Positions 9,699-19,200 are shown, numbered from the stretch's first letter. The stretch: DNA of 64,000 nt from G963677085 sp963677085 (GCA_963677085.2 CAXXFH010000004.1:2604001-2668000), one strand, 5' to 3'. Program-made: numbers and translations. Notes: generated by a model not told the origin, from the sequence alone.

Positions 9699-10167
9699 GC
9701 TGCTGCGTTGCTCCGGAGTGAATGAACCGCGGAGGCACGGAAGACACAGAGTTGGTAAGTCGGAAGCTGGAAGTCGGAACGAAGGCAATGATGAATTCTG
9801 AAGGATGAAAGTATAAACTCGGCCTTTATACTTCATCCTTGGCAGAGTTTTTCTGCACCTCCGTGGCAGGAATCGCGTTCTTCTGCCACGTCCCTTCGGC
9901 TGCGGACTGTCGCCCAGGCGATGTGACCCCTCGGTATGAGTGGGAAATGCCGGTTTTTCCGATGCTCTGGCGTTGAAAACCACCCGCTGGATGGCGAAAA
10001 AGTGGACTTCTGCCCCCCAGGCGGTAGCATTAGGGTACTTGGCGTGTCTGGGAGCCCGACCCCGCCTGCTTTTTGGCTCCGCGGCATCGCCGAGGCGTAT
10101 CGTCCCTCCCCGATTTCCTGTGCGAAACGCAGGATCCATCCCCATCTCGACGTAAAGGAAGGCAGAC
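9699..10167. other. Intergenic region without a gene
   Basis: The region contains purine-rich repeats after the LOG stop (AGTCGGAAGCTGGAAGTCGG near 9758), the hairpin at 9801-9840 and low-grade inverted repeats near 9850-9900 and 10060-10110. A Shine-Dalgarno AAGGAAGG at about 10156 belongs to the next gene. I see no credible coding frame. Confidence 0.6.
9801..9840. terminator. Hairpin downstream of the LOG gene
   Basis: AAGGATGAAAGTATAAA is followed by a 7-base loop and then the inverted TTTATACTTCATCCTT, giving a stem of 16 pairs with one bulge. It lies about 100 bases after the LOG stop codon. There is no clean U-tract, so it may be a repeat-type hairpin rather than a strong terminator. 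Confidence 0.5.
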
Positions 10168-11472
10168 ATGCACGGTTCTCAATGGTCTTGGTTCTCTGGT
10201 TTGGTGCTAGTGGCCGCGCTGTGGACTCTGGCCGACGTGGCGTTGGCCGACGATCAGCCGAAACAACCCGCGGCGAATGCCGCACAGTCGTCCGAGAAAC
10301 CGGCGCCCGCGGAACCGGCGGCCGAGCAGGCCGATCCCTTCAAGGTTCCCAACGGCACCCCGGCCGAGTTGATCGAGTATCTTTCGGGCCTTCAGCACTT
10401 GCGTCCGGAAACGCCCACGGCTGAAGCCGTCAAAGCGTTTCGCGAAAAGCTCTTTGGCGCCGTGATTTTGGCTACCGACAGAATCCTGGCAGCCAAGCCC
10501 ACCGAGCAAGAGGCACAACTGGCCGTCGAAGTGAAGCTCGACGTGTTATTGGCGATGCTCCGCAGTGGAGAACCAAAGGCCGAAGGCATGCTTCGTGAGT
10601 TGCTCGAACGGTTGAAGAAGACGGACGACTCGAAGTCGACCCGGCTCGTCGAAGGAGTCGTGTTGCAGATCGATTTGCAGCAAGCCGTGAATGGGAAGCC
10701 TGAAGACCTTACAAAAGTGGTCGATCGCATTACAGCCTACGTTCGCGAGGGCAAGATTGGTCCCAACGAGTTCTCGTTGATGACCCAAGCCACGCAAACT
10801 CTGGAGATGGTGGGCAAGGAAAATGTGGCCGCAGAGGCCTATCGAAACTTTGGCAAGATCCTTTCTGCCAACGACGACCCGCGCATCGCCGATTTGGGCA
10901 AACGCATGGAAGGCGCCGCGCGACGGCTGGATCTGGTCGGCAAGCCGATGAAGCTTTGGGGCACCCTGCTCGACGGCAAATCGCTCGACTGGAAGGCCTA
11001 TCACGGCAAAGTCGTGGCCGTGCAGTTTTGGGCCAGTTGGTGTGCACCCTGCCGACGAGAAATCGCCAACCTGCTGGCGTTGTACGATAAATACCACGCG
11101 CGCGGTTTCGACGTATTGGGCATCAATTGCGACGATGACCGTGAGGCGGTGGATACCTTCCTCAAAGAAACCCCCTTGCCCTGGCAGAATGTCTTTAGCA
11201 CCGACTCGGATGCTTCGGGCATGGATAACCCGCTGGCACACTACTACGGCATCATGAGGATTCCCGTGGTAATGCTGATCGACCGCGAGGGCAATGTCAT
11301 TTCGCTCGACGCCCAGGGCGAGGGCCTTCAGGAAGATCTCGCCGCAATTTTCGACCCGCCAGCCGAACAGAAATCGACCGAAGAGGCGTCGGCCGAGGCA
11401 AAACCGAGCGAGGGGATGGCCGGAAACGCCGACGCCCCGGAGAAGAAAAAGCAAGCAGCCGCTGGCCAGTAA
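10168..11472 (+). CDS. Secreted TlpA-like thioredoxin-domain protein
   Basis: The protein has 434 residues. An N-terminal signal peptide (about 1-27, hydrophobic core LVLVAALWTLADVALA) leads into an Ala/Pro/Glu-rich linker and a helical region (60-260). A C-terminal TlpA/ResA-type thioredoxin fold carries the active site WASWCAPCRRE, with Cys292 and Cys295. The cis-proline loop IPVVMLIDREG is at about 368-378. TlpA-like proteins reduce disulfides of extracytoplasmic clients, such as cytochrome apoproteins; the client here is unknown. The tail is rich in Lys, Glu and Ala. AAGGAAGG sits a few bases before the ATG. The gene is convergent with the pnt operon. Confidence 0.9.
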   Translation: MHGSQWSWFSGLVLVAALWTLADVALADDQPKQPAANAAQSSEKPAPAEPAAEQADPFKVPNGTPAELIEYLSGLQHLRPETPTAEAVKAFREKLFGAVILATDRILAAKPTEQEAQLAVEVKLDVLLAMLRSGEPKAEGMLRELLERLKKTDDSKSTRLVEGVVLQIDLQQAVNGKPEDLTKVVDRITAYVREGKIGPNEFSLMTQATQTLEMVGKENVAAEAYRNFGKILSANDDPRIADLGKRMEGAARRLDLVGKPMKLWGTLLDGKSLDWKAYHGKVVAVQFWASWCAPCRREIANLLALYDKYHARGFDVLGINCDDDREAVDTFLKETPLPWQNVFSTDSDASGMDNPLAHYYGIMRIPVVMLIDREGNVISLDAQGEGLQEDLAAIFDPPAEQKSTEEASAEAKPSEGMAGNADAPEKKKQAAAGQ

Positions 11473-11496
11473 AAAACGTGTTTGAAGATAGCGTAC

Positions 11497-11642
11497 CCTC
11501 TCCCGCTCGGCGGGAGAGGGTGGCGGCGAAGCCGCCGGGTGAGGGCGGTCTGCAGCGGTGAAGGCGTTGTTTTCAGAAAGATCTTTGCTGTAACCACCCC
11601 TCACCCCCGGCCCCTCTCTCCGGAGGGGCGAGGGGAGAAAGC
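11497..11642. repeat. Paired dispersed hairpin repeats between convergent genes
   Basis: The first hairpin is CCCTCTCCCGC/GCGGGAGAGGG (11497-11523), followed by a GGCGGCGAAGCCGCC palindrome. A second unit at about 11598-11640 is the CCTCACCCCCGGCCCCTCTC repeat also present at 5698-5740. They lie between the convergent TlpA-like and pntB genes and may serve as a bidirectional terminator. Confidence 0.6.
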
Positions 11643-11661
11643 GCGTCGGCCATCAACTCGA

Positions 11662-13050
11662 TCACAGTTCCTTCAACGCGTTGACCAGATCGAGTATGGC
11701 CTTCTTGCCATCGCCAAAGAACATCAGCGTGTTGTCTTTGGCGAACAACGGGTTGGGGATGCCGGCGAAGCCCGGGCTGAGACTCCGTTTGACTACGATC
11801 ACCGTGCGCGCTTTGTCGACGTCGATGATCGGCATCCCGGCGATCGGGCTCTTGGGGTTTTCTCGGGCCTCGGGATTGACCACGTCGTTTGCCCCAATAA
11901 CCATTGCCACATCGACCTGGGCCATGGTGGGGTTCACTTCGCCGGGCTCTTTGAGCTGCTCATAGGGCACTTCGGCTTCGGCCAGCAGCACATTCATGTG
12001 GCCCGGCATCCGTCCGGCCACCGGGTGGATGGCGAACTCGACCTCGACGCCCCGGGCTTCAAGCAGTTCGGCCAGTTCGCGCACCGCGTGTTGTGCTTGA
12101 GCGACGGCCATGCCGTAGCCCGGCACGAAGACCGCCCGTCGGGCCGTTTCATAAAGCATGGCCACTTCTTCGGCCGTGGTCGATTTGACCTTTCCGCCAT
12201 AGACTTCGTCGGCCGAGGCCGTGTCTTCGCTCGGCGCCAGCACGCCGAATAGCACGTGGGTAAGCGAGCGGTTCATCGCCTTGCACATGATCGAGGTGAG
12301 GATCAAGCCCGAGGCTCCCACCAGCGAACCGGCGATGATCAGCACCGAGTTGTTCAACACAAAACCGGTAGCCGCGGCGGCCAAACCGCTGTAAGAGTTC
12401 AGCAGGGCGATGACCACGGGCATGTCGGCCCCGCCGATCGGATTGACCAGCGTGACACCCAGTACGGAAGCCACCACGACCAGGGCCCAGTAAACCCAAG
12501 TCAGCTCGGGATGCAAGGACCCGTAAACAGCCAGGACGATCACGGCGATGGTAAGCACCAGGTTACCGGCCTTCTGGAAGGGGTATTGCCACGGTTTCCA
12601 GAAGATTTTCAACTCTTGGAGCTTGCCGAAGGCGATCATGCTTCCCCAGAACGTGACGGCACCGATCAGTCCCGAAGCCACCGTCGCAATGGCCACATCG
12701 GTAAGCGGGCCGGGCGGACTTTGGATCAGTTCGGCGCCGGCCACTAAGATCGAGGCCGCACCGCCGAAGCCGTTGAAGATGGCTACCATCTGGGGCATGG
12801 CGGTCATCTCGATGCGGATGGCCAGCACGCCGCCGATGACGGAGCCAATGACCAGGCCCACCACGATCAGCGTGTAGCTGAGAATGTCTTGGTGGACCAG
12901 CGTGGCCAACACGGCCACGAGCATGGCTAACGCGCCGAGCAGGTTACCCCGCACGGCCGTCCGTGGATGGGTGAGCCCCTTGATGCCCAGGATGAACAGG
13001 ATTGCCGCCAGCAGGTAGGCCAGATTGATGATGATCTCTTTGTGTTCCAC
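11662..13050 (-). CDS. pntB: NAD(P) transhydrogenase subunit beta
   Basis: The protein has 462 residues. Together with the two alpha polypeptides it couples proton flow across the membrane to hydride transfer from NADH to NADP, supplying NADPH. The first 270 residues hold about nine membrane helices (domain II). The C-terminal NADP-binding domain III has VPGYGMAVAQAQHAVREL, then HPVAGRMPGHMNVLLAEA, VMVIGAND-type AMVIGANDVVNPEA, the KRS...GFAGIPNPLF segment and a terminal FFGDGKKA. It is last in the pntAA-pntAB-pntB order on the minus strand, 131 bases after pntAB. Length and motifs are normal for the family. Confidence 0.97.
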   Translation of the reverse strand: MEHKEIIINLAYLLAAILFILGIKGLTHPRTAVRGNLLGALAMLVAVLATLVHQDILSYTLIVVGLVIGSVIGGVLAIRIEMTAMPQMVAIFNGFGGAASILVAGAELIQSPPGPLTDVAIATVASGLIGAVTFWGSMIAFGKLQELKIFWKPWQYPFQKAGNLVLTIAVIVLAVYGSLHPELTWVYWALVVVASVLGVTLVNPIGGADMPVVIALLNSYSGLAAAATGFVLNNSVLIIAGSLVGASGLILTSIMCKAMNRSLTHVLFGVLAPSEDTASADEVYGGKVKSTTAEEVAMLYETARRAVFVPGYGMAVAQAQHAVRELAELLEARGVEVEFAIHPVAGRMPGHMNVLLAEAEVPYEQLKEPGEVNPTMAQVDVAMVIGANDVVNPEARENPKSPIAGMPIIDVDKARTVIVVKRSLSPGFAGIPNPLFAKDNTLMFFGDGKKAILDLVNALKEL

Positions 13051-13181
13051 GATAATATCTCTTGAGCGTCCAATGACCAGGGGAGTATCGGTTTGTCACA
13101 CGCGGTTGGGCGTCACTCGCGTTTGGGTGCCCATGCCCACGGCAACGTGGACATGCGATCCAAGGGTTGTGCCCAGCATTG

Positions 13182-13547
13182 CTATTTCTTCCGGAACATC
13201 GCCAGCATACGGTTGGTGACCAGGAAACCGCCGACCACGTTGATCGTGGCCAGTACCACGGCCAGGGTGCCTAGTGCGGCGACCAACGTGCTGTTAAGTC
13301 CGTGGCCCGCGGCCAGGATGGCACCGACCAGGGTAATGCCGGAGATAGCGTTCGAGCCCGACATGAGCGGTGTGTGGAGCGTGGGCGGAATTTTGGTAAT
13401 GATCTCGAAGCCCACAAAAACCGCCAGCATGAAAATGGTGAGCATGAGGATCAACTGCGAGGCGCCACCGCCGGCCGCGCCCGCCGCAGCTTCGGCCGCC
13501 GCGTCGGCGGCCACGTCGTTGGCGAACAACATCAAACTGGTACCCAT
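13182..13547 (-). CDS. pntAB: NAD(P) transhydrogenase subunit alpha, part 2
   Basis: The protein has 121 residues. In many bacteria the alpha subunit is split, and this small polypeptide carries its membrane helices (part of domain II). An Ala-rich N-terminus (residues 10-28) precedes helices beginning at LILMLTIFMLAVFVGFEIIT, with the conserved PPTLHTPLMSGSNAISGITLVGA motif around 52-74 that lines the proton path. It lies 19 bases after pntAA and before pntB on the same strand, so the three are probably co-transcribed. Confidence 0.95.
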   Translation of the reverse strand: MGTSLMLFANDVAADAAAEAAAGAAGGGASQLILMLTIFMLAVFVGFEIITKIPPTLHTPLMSGSNAISGITLVGAILAAGHGLNSTLVAALGTLAVVLATINVVGGFLVTNRMLAMFRKK

Positions 13548-13566
13548 TGCGTATATTCCTTACTTC

Positions 13567-14784
13567 TCAGTTGTCGGAGTTTTCGTTTTCGGTCGTTTCG
13601 TCGGCTGGCTTTTCGGCAGCGGGTGGCTCGATACCCAACACTTCGCACACCCGAGGGTTGACCACCTGGCCGTCGCGGCAGATGAGCGTGTCGGTCACGA
13701 TTTCATCGCTCATGTCCAACGGTTTCAGTTTGCCTTCTTCGACTAGGTGGAGTAGGAACGTGGTGATGTTCTTCGCGTACATCTGGCTGGCATGCTGGGG
13801 CACGTCGGCCGGCAGGTTGGCCGGGCCGAGGATCCGCACGCCGTCTTTTTCGACCGTCTCGCCGGCGACGGTCAGTTCGCAGTTGCCGCCGCGTTCGGCT
13901 GCCAGGTCGACGACCACCGAGCCCGGGGCCATCCCGGCGACCATTTCGGCAGTCAGCAGGATGGGTGCCTTTTTACCCGGCACGGCGGCCGTGGTGATGA
14001 CGATATCGCTCTCGGCTACCACCTTGGCGATCAGTTCGCGTTGTTTGCGGAGGAACTCTTCGCCCATCTCCTTGGCGTAACCGCCCTTGTCTTCGGCGGC
14101 GGCGGTGTCCAATTCGAGTTGGACAAACTTGGCTCCCAAGCTTTCGACCTGTTCTTTCACGGCCGGGCGAATGTCGTTGGCCGAAACCACGGCCCCTAGA
14201 CGCCGGGCGGTGGCGATGGCCTGCAACCCGGCCACCCCCACGCCCATGATGAACACGCGTGCCGGGGTGAGTGTGCCGGCGGCGGTCATCATCATGGGAA
14301 ACATCTTGGGTAGGGCCATGGCGCCCAGCAGCACGGCCCGATAACCGGCTACGGTGGCCATCGACGAGAGCACGTCCATGCTTTGTGCCCGGGTGATACG
14401 AGGAAGCAGCTCGAGCGAGAAGAGCGTTGCCCCTCGGGTGGCTACGTCCTGAGCGGCTTGGGGGGTGCCCAGCGGATCGCACATGCCAATGACCACTTGG
14501 CCTTGGCGGAAGTGCTCCAGATCGGCCTGGCCAGCTTCGGGGTTGGCCCCGGCGGCGCGGACCTGAAGCAGGACTTCGGCTTCGAAAAGCTGGCTGCGCG
14601 AGGTGGCGATTCGGGCGCCCTTGTCGATGTAGTGCTGGTCCGGAAAACCGGCCGCCACACCGGCGCCCGACTCCACGACGACCTCAATTCCCGCTTTGGC
14701 CAGCGCGGGCAACGAGGCGGGAATCAGGGCCACCCGCTTCTCCCCAGGAAATGTCTCTTTGGCAACGGCAACTAACATGGGCAT
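13567..14784 (-). CDS. pntAA: NAD(P) transhydrogenase subunit alpha, part 1 (NAD-binding)
   Basis: The protein has 405 residues and forms the soluble NAD(H)-binding domain I. It starts with the alanine-dehydrogenase-like VAVAKETFPGEKRVALIPAS, has the mobile-domain region TRAQSMDVLSSMATVAGYRA (about 130-149) and the Rossmann GVGVAGLQAIATARRLGA (about 181-198). The C-terminal 30 residues are Pro/Glu-rich and probably disordered. First gene of the pnt operon. Two ATG codons lie at residues 1 and 3; I kept the upstream one without strong preference. Confidence 0.96.
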   Translation of the reverse strand: MPMLVAVAKETFPGEKRVALIPASLPALAKAGIEVVVESGAGVAAGFPDQHYIDKGARIATSRSQLFEAEVLLQVRAAGANPEAGQADLEHFRQGQVVIGMCDPLGTPQAAQDVATRGATLFSLELLPRITRAQSMDVLSSMATVAGYRAVLLGAMALPKMFPMMMTAAGTLTPARVFIMGVGVAGLQAIATARRLGAVVSANDIRPAVKEQVESLGAKFVQLELDTAAAEDKGGYAKEMGEEFLRKQRELIAKVVAESDIVITTAAVPGKKAPILLTAEMVAGMAPGSVVVDLAAERGGNCELTVAGETVEKDGVRILGPANLPADVPQHASQMYAKNITTFLLHLVEEGKLKPLDMSDEIVTDTLICRDGQVVNPRVCEVLGIEPPAAEKPADETTENENSDN

Positions 14785-15337
14785 GCGATCACAACCTGCT
14801 GCAACATCAAAAATGGAAACTTAGTGGAGAGCCTGGCGAAAACTCCGGCAACCAGCCATTATTTGCCAATCTTGACATGTGAAACAATGGCTTAATTACG
14901 GGAAGTCAATCATTATTGCGATTGCCGCCTCAACAATAAACCACCCTATTGGGACTATATGGCCACCACCTGTTTTCTTTTTCTTGGAACCCCAGTCGTG
15001 ATGACTTGCGAGCCTGCCGATAAACAGGTAAACTGTGGGTTTCCCATATTCTGAGGTGGGGTCGGGGGGCGTTGCCGCGTGAGTGGTTGCCTCTAGGGAC
15101 CTGACCCGAACCCTGGTATTTGCCAAAATCTGGGGTAGTTGACCGGAACGGGCGACCAATGGGAGCCCTGGGTCGCGGAAAACGAACGTTTTCCCCGGCG
15201 TTTCCAGAAGACTTACCTCGGAAACTTATAGTTCCGCGGATCCAAGCCCGGGGCTGGAAACAAGTTCCTCCGCTGTGCCAGGGGTCGGTAAGCGACCCGG
15301 CTGCACGAGCGACAACACTGGTTGAGCGAAATTCGAA
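14785..15337. other. Divergent intergenic region between pntAA and rplM
   Basis: This 553-base region lies between the divergent pnt operon and the ribosomal protein operon and should hold both promoters. It includes an AT-rich stretch near 14850-14960. I could not assign specific promoter boxes or an L13-type leader structure with confidence. No coding frame or tRNA is seen. Confidence 0.5.
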
Positions 15338-15784
15338 ATGGCTACAATTAAGACCTACATGGCCAAGCCCGGCGAGGTCGAGCAGAAATGGTGGCTCGTC
15401 GACGCCACTGACAAGGTGGTGGGCCGATTGGCTAGCGACATCGCCGTGATCCTCATGGGCAAGCACCGGCCGACCTACACGCCGCACGTCGACACGGGCG
15501 ATTTCGTCATCGTGACCAACGTCGAAAAAATCGTCTTCTCCGGAGCCAAGTGGGACAAAAAAACCTACACCTGGTACACCGGCTACCCCGGTCTGCGGAG
15601 CGAAACAGCCGGCAAGCGTCAGGAGAAAAAGCCGGAGCTGATCCTTCACGACGCCGTCCGCCGCATGTTGCCCAAGAATAAGCTTGCCCGAAAAATGCTC
15701 GACAAGCTGAAAATCTACACCGGCGACCAGCATCCGCACCAGGCGCAACAGCCAACGCCGCTTGAGCTGGCCGTGAAGAAGTAA
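15338..15784 (+). CDS. rplM: 50S ribosomal protein L13
   Basis: The protein has 148 residues, normal for L13, a 23S rRNA-binding protein of the large subunit that acts early in assembly. The diagnostic WWLVDATDKVVGRLASDIA (about 18-36), the HVDTGDFVIVTN strand and the GRMLPKNKL-type helix (VRRMLPKNKLARKML, near 106-120) are present. It is followed 39 bases later by rpsI, the usual rplM-rpsI pair. Confidence 0.98.
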   Translation: MATIKTYMAKPGEVEQKWWLVDATDKVVGRLASDIAVILMGKHRPTYTPHVDTGDFVIVTNVEKIVFSGAKWDKKTYTWYTGYPGLRSETAGKRQEKKPELILHDAVRRMLPKNKLARKMLDKLKIYTGDQHPHQAQQPTPLELAVKK

Positions 15785-15823
15785 ACCACCGCACATCGTC
15801 AAAACGTTACGAGAGAAACAGTA

Positions 15824-16219
15824 ATGGCAGCCACCACCGATATTCTGGGTACCGGACGTCGCAAGAGTTCCGTGGCCCGAGTTCGCATTCGCCCCGGCGA
15901 GGGCAAGATCATCATCAACAAGCGTCCGCTGGACGAATACTTCCCCTCGCTGAAGTGCCGCAACGCCGTAATGGCCCCGCTCGAGGCCACCAATCTGCAA
16001 GAGCAGATCGACATTGACATCCGTGTCGGTGGCGGCGGCTACACCGGCCAGGCCGACGCCTGCAAGCTGGGAATCGCCCGGGCACTGAATAAGCACAACC
16101 CCGATTTGGACGACGCCCTGCGCGACGCCAGCCTGCTGACCCGCGATAGCCGCATGAAAGAGCGGAAGAAGTACGGGTTGCGTGGCGCCCGGCGTGGCAC
16201 CCAGTTCTCCAAGCGTTAA
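15824..16219 (+). CDS. rpsI: 30S ribosomal protein S9
   Basis: The protein has 131 residues. S9 binds the head of the small subunit, and its basic tail reaches the P-site tRNA. The N-terminal GTGRRKSSVARVRIRPGEGK (8-27), the GGGYTGQADACKLGIARAL helix (about 69-87) and the C-terminal KERKKYGLRGARRGTQFSKR are all as expected. Second gene of the rplM-rpsI operon; a long hairpin follows 34 bases after the stop. Confidence 0.98.
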   Translation: MAATTDILGTGRRKSSVARVRIRPGEGKIIINKRPLDEYFPSLKCRNAVMAPLEATNLQEQIDIDIRVGGGGYTGQADACKLGIARALNKHNPDLDDALRDASLLTRDSRMKERKKYGLRGARRGTQFSKR

Positions 16220-16253
16220 GTCGCTCGGTCAGAACGGCTGCAAAACAAACCAT

Positions 16254-16318
16254 GGAGGCGTCTCCCGACGTCGACTTACGAGCACTCGACTCGCAAGTCG
16301 GCGACGGAAGACGCCTCC
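16254..16318. terminator. Long hairpin after rpsI
   Basis: GGAGGCGTCT at 16254 pairs with AGACGCCTCC ending at 16318. Inner segments (CCG/CGG, CG/CG, CGACTT/AAGTCG) also pair, forming a nearly continuous stem of more than 20 pairs. It is followed by a short T-rich stretch (CTGTTTCTT). It is probably the transcription end of the rplM-rpsI operon. Confidence 0.65.
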
Positions 16319-16341
16319 CGCTGTTTCTTGGGACCAACCCG

Positions 16342-16456
16342 CTTGTCTCGTTCCCAAACTCCGGCTTGGCAGCGCACTTTCCAGAAGCTCTGCTTCGAAT
16401 TCAGCGAAGTGGAGCTTCGCGGAGTTGGGTTCTCAAGCTGGAGCTTGGGAACCAGG
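16342..16456. repeat. Dispersed CCAAGCTCC/GGAGCTTGG hairpin repeat, double unit
   Basis: TTCCCAAACTCCGGCTTGG is followed by GAAGCTCTGCTTC and GTGGAGCTTCGCG and ends in CAAGCTGGAGCTTGGGAACC. Related units occur at 31197-31260, 31378-31402 and 53931-54058. Confidence 0.65.
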
Positions 16457-16463
16457 AAAAACG

Positions 16464-16471
16464 CGATCTAT
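16464..16471. repeat. Left 8-bp target-site duplication of the IS66 element
   Basis: CGATCTAT directly abuts the left terminal repeat and is repeated exactly at 23275-23282. Eight bases is the usual duplication length for IS66-family elements. Confidence 0.9.
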
Positions 16472-16493
16472 GTATCCGCTTCATAAACCGCAT
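16472..16493 (+). repeat. IS66 left terminal inverted repeat
   Basis: It begins GTATCCGCTTCATAAACC and matches the right end at 23253-23274 in inverted orientation with three mismatches. Confidence 0.9.
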
Positions 16494-16527
16494 TGGATTT
16501 CGCGGCGGGGTTGAGGGGGCTGAGGGA

Positions 16528-18120
16528 TCAGCGGGACCAGGGGCGGTAGGCATTGGGGTTGGACTTCAGCCAGAGGTCGGGCAGTAGCGGGGTGAGGGTG
16601 GTCTGGGAATGGCCTTCGGTGTTGCGCAACTCGGCCATCCGTTGAATGACGTCGCGGAGATAGGCGAACGGCTCTGCCTGATTGGCTTTGCAGCTTGCCG
16701 TGAAGCTGTAGAGGATCGCCGCGACCCGGCCGCCGTGATCGTTGCCCAGGAAGGTCCAATTCTTCCGCCCGATCGCGCATGCTCGCAACGTTCGTTCGGC
16801 CAGATTGTTGTCGATCGACAGTTCGCCCTCTTCGCAGTACCGCTTGAGGCCTTCCCAACGCGGCAGCACGTAACCGATTGCTTGGCCCATGGGACTCTTC
16901 GGCAACACGCGATGCCGGGCCCCTTCGAGCCACGCGTGAAACTGGTCGAGGATCGGCAGTGAACTTTCGCGACGCCTTTTCCATCGCAGGGCGTGCCAAC
17001 GCTCGCGATCGGCCGGGTTGCCGAAGTCGAATTGTCCGGTGTGCTGTTTCACCTCGCGTTCGACGCGGTACAATCGTCCCACGTAAGCCAACGCCACTTG
17101 CGCCTCCTCCGGTTTGGAAGTCTGGGCGTCAAAGAATTTTCGCCGCGCATGCGCCCAGCAGAGCACTTGCCGTACCTGGCCGTCGGCATAGATCCCGTCG
17201 TAGCCGGAAAACGCATCTGCCTGAAGATAACCGCGATAGCTTTCCAGAAACCTGACCGGGCCGTCGCGTTTTCGGCTGGCCGTGTACTCGTAGATCGAGT
17301 ACGGATTGCACCCGTCGCCGCAATAGACCCAGAACCGGCCCGTGCGACAGTGGGGCAATGCCGGATCGAGAACCTTCACCGGCGTGTCGTCGGTCCAAAT
17401 CACGTGCGAGGATCGCACCCGTTCGACCATCAGGTCATACAGGGGCGAAAGCAACTCGGCGGTGGCGGCCGCCCAGCGGCAGAGCGTGCCCCGGGAGATT
17501 TCCGCGCCGTGCCGAAAAAACACGTCCTCCAGCCGATACAGCGAGAGGTGATCGGACCACTTGCCCACCACCAAGGCACTGAGCAGCCCGGGCCCGGCGG
17601 CGCTCTTGGGGATCGGCTTGGCCGGCGGCGGAGCGATTGACACGTGCTCCTGGCAGTGACAGCAGGCGTATTTGTAGCGGATGTGCTCGATCACCTTCAG
17701 CGACGCCGGCACGAACTCCCATTGCTCGCTCGTTTCGCTGCCGATTCGCTGCCGAACTTCCCCGCAGCAGGGACAGGGCTTTTCGTCTTCCGCCAGATCG
17801 TGTTCGACTTGTTCACGCGGCAGATCCGCAGGCAATGGCTTCCGCTTGCCGCGCCGACGCACGTGTCCCCTGGCGGGCGTTTCGCATGCCTCGCTTTGCT
17901 CGGGCACTTCTTGCCCGAGGTCGCCGCCGTCGAACAGCTCCAACTGGTTCGGGGCGCACTTCTCGCCACGCGGCCCGTAGCGGCTTCGCAGCAACTGGGC
18001 CGTATAGTGCCTTAGTTGTTCGAGCTCGCGCCGCAGCTCGATGATCGTGGCGTGTTGCTGCGAGGCAAGCTCCTTCAAGGTCGCCACGTCGTTCGGAAGA
18101 GAAGGGACATCCGTGCTCAT
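16528..18120 (-). CDS. tnpC: IS66 transposase (TnpC)
   Basis: The protein has 530 residues. TnpC is the DDE transposase of IS66 elements and acts with TnpA and TnpB. An N-terminal coiled-coil-like segment (about 10-45) precedes a zinc-finger region (CPCCGEV near 96-102) and the catalytic region, with VIWTDDTPVKVLDP, then QADAFSGYDGIYADG and CWAHARRKFFDA, and finally LSIDNNLAERTLRACAIGRK, which carries the last acidic residue in the family. The C-terminal tail (FAYLRDVIQRMAEL) matches the IS66 C-terminal domain. It appears intact. It starts 99 bases after the tnpB 3' fragment. Confidence 0.96.
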   Translation of the reverse strand: MSTDVPSLPNDVATLKELASQQHATIIELRRELEQLRHYTAQLLRSRYGPRGEKCAPNQLELFDGGDLGQEVPEQSEACETPARGHVRRRGKRKPLPADLPREQVEHDLAEDEKPCPCCGEVRQRIGSETSEQWEFVPASLKVIEHIRYKYACCHCQEHVSIAPPPAKPIPKSAAGPGLLSALVVGKWSDHLSLYRLEDVFFRHGAEISRGTLCRWAAATAELLSPLYDLMVERVRSSHVIWTDDTPVKVLDPALPHCRTGRFWVYCGDGCNPYSIYEYTASRKRDGPVRFLESYRGYLQADAFSGYDGIYADGQVRQVLCWAHARRKFFDAQTSKPEEAQVALAYVGRLYRVEREVKQHTGQFDFGNPADRERWHALRWKRRRESSLPILDQFHAWLEGARHRVLPKSPMGQAIGYVLPRWEGLKRYCEEGELSIDNNLAERTLRACAIGRKNWTFLGNDHGGRVAAILYSFTASCKANQAEPFAYLRDVIQRMAELRNTEGHSQTTLTPLLPDLWLKSNPNAYRPWSR

Positions 18121-18219
18121 GTTTCTCTAGACGTAGCGACTCGCAAAATGGTTCCCCGGGATTCTGCCGCAAGGGAGGGATTTTTCCGCAAGGGGATCGT
18201 GAAAACCACCACGTGCCAA

Positions 18220-18376
18220 TCATGGCTCAGCCACGCCTCGATAGCGTCTTCGGCGCCTGACACTGGCCAGATCGATGCCTCCCAGCAGCAACGCCAGATC
18301 GGTGGGCGAAAGCCTGACCTGTTGCGTTGCTGCGTCGACGGCCGGCAATTGATAGGTTCCCTCTTCGAGCCGCTTG
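18220..18376 (-). pseudogene. tnpB: tnpB of IS66, 3' portion (51 codons plus stop)
   Basis: Read on the minus strand, the codons K-R-L-E-E-G-T-Y-Q-L-P lead into LSPTDLALLLGGIDLASVRR and end at a TGA (18220-18222). This is the typical C-terminus of IS66 TnpB. The matching N-terminal part lies 4.26 kb away at 22635-22841. The CTTG at 18373-18376 is shared with 22635-22638. Joining the parts there gives one in-frame protein of 119 residues, the usual TnpB length. Confidence 0.93.
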
Positions 18377-18468
18377 AGCTTGACATCACAATACCCTCGT
18401 TTTTACCCCGTTATAGGAATTCCGGGCGGCAAAACGAGGTCGGGGCCCATCGTCTGTCGCCTCTCAAG

Positions 18469-19200
18469 TTATCGTGTGGAACGCTTCTTGGGAATGACTA
18501 GATCCGGACGCCGGGCGGCGATCCAGGAGTTCTTATGCGTTGCCAGTTGCTGAAGCCGACGAAGTTCGGCTCTGTCCGCCCATACAATCCAGTGCTTTCC
18601 AGATGGGGTGCGACGCGAAGAGATCCATCCCTGTTTCACCCAGTAGTGGATCTTCTGCGTGATAACTCCAAGCCTGCGAGCCAAATCAGGAATCCACCAC
18701 TCGTCTTTCCTCAGGAGATCATCGCGAAACAGTTCTCCCACAAGTCCCAGATCCCGTACTAGAGTTCCGACGCTGTTCTTCGTAAAGACTCCGCGTCGCC
18801 GTGGCGGCACGAAGCCCTCCGCATTGAGTTTCTCGGCGATCTGCCCAAGGTGGAGCCCGCCGCCATGGAGTTGCCGGATTCGTTTGGTAAGACGCCGGTA
18901 GTCCTTCAGTTGCACGTAGCTGCCGACGGGGCGAGCGACGCGGTGCCGGGTCGTCATGCCACCCTGCCAGACAATTGCCACCTCGTTCAGTTCCGATGCT
19001 CTGTCCGGCACAACGATCACACGTTCCACCACGCAACGTACGATCTCTTTGCGATCCAGCGCCGACGTACCCGCGGCATGCCAGAGTGTCGCGACGCTGT
19101 CGGACAGGGATCGAATACGCTGGTGATCCTCATTGCTGAGCGTCTCTGGCAGCTTGGCCAGGAAACGGTGGTAGTCCGCCCCGTTGACGGTGAAAGCCCA
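18469..19200 (-). pseudogene. Serine recombinase 1, C-terminal portion
   Basis: From about 19200 down to 18469 the minus strand encodes, in one frame, a segment with LAKLPETLSNEDHQRIR, LDRKEIVRCVVERVIVVPD, then the beta-rich IVWQGGMTTRHRVARPVGSY and two helix-turn-helix-like segments (LHLGQIAEKLNAEGFVPPRR and LARRLGVITQKIHYWVKQGW). This is the C-terminal region of long serine recombinases of the TnpX-like type. It is one frame off from the preceding middle portion. The zinc ribbon and coiled coil normally found between them are missing, so an internal deletion with a frameshift lies near 19185-19205. Confidence 0.85.
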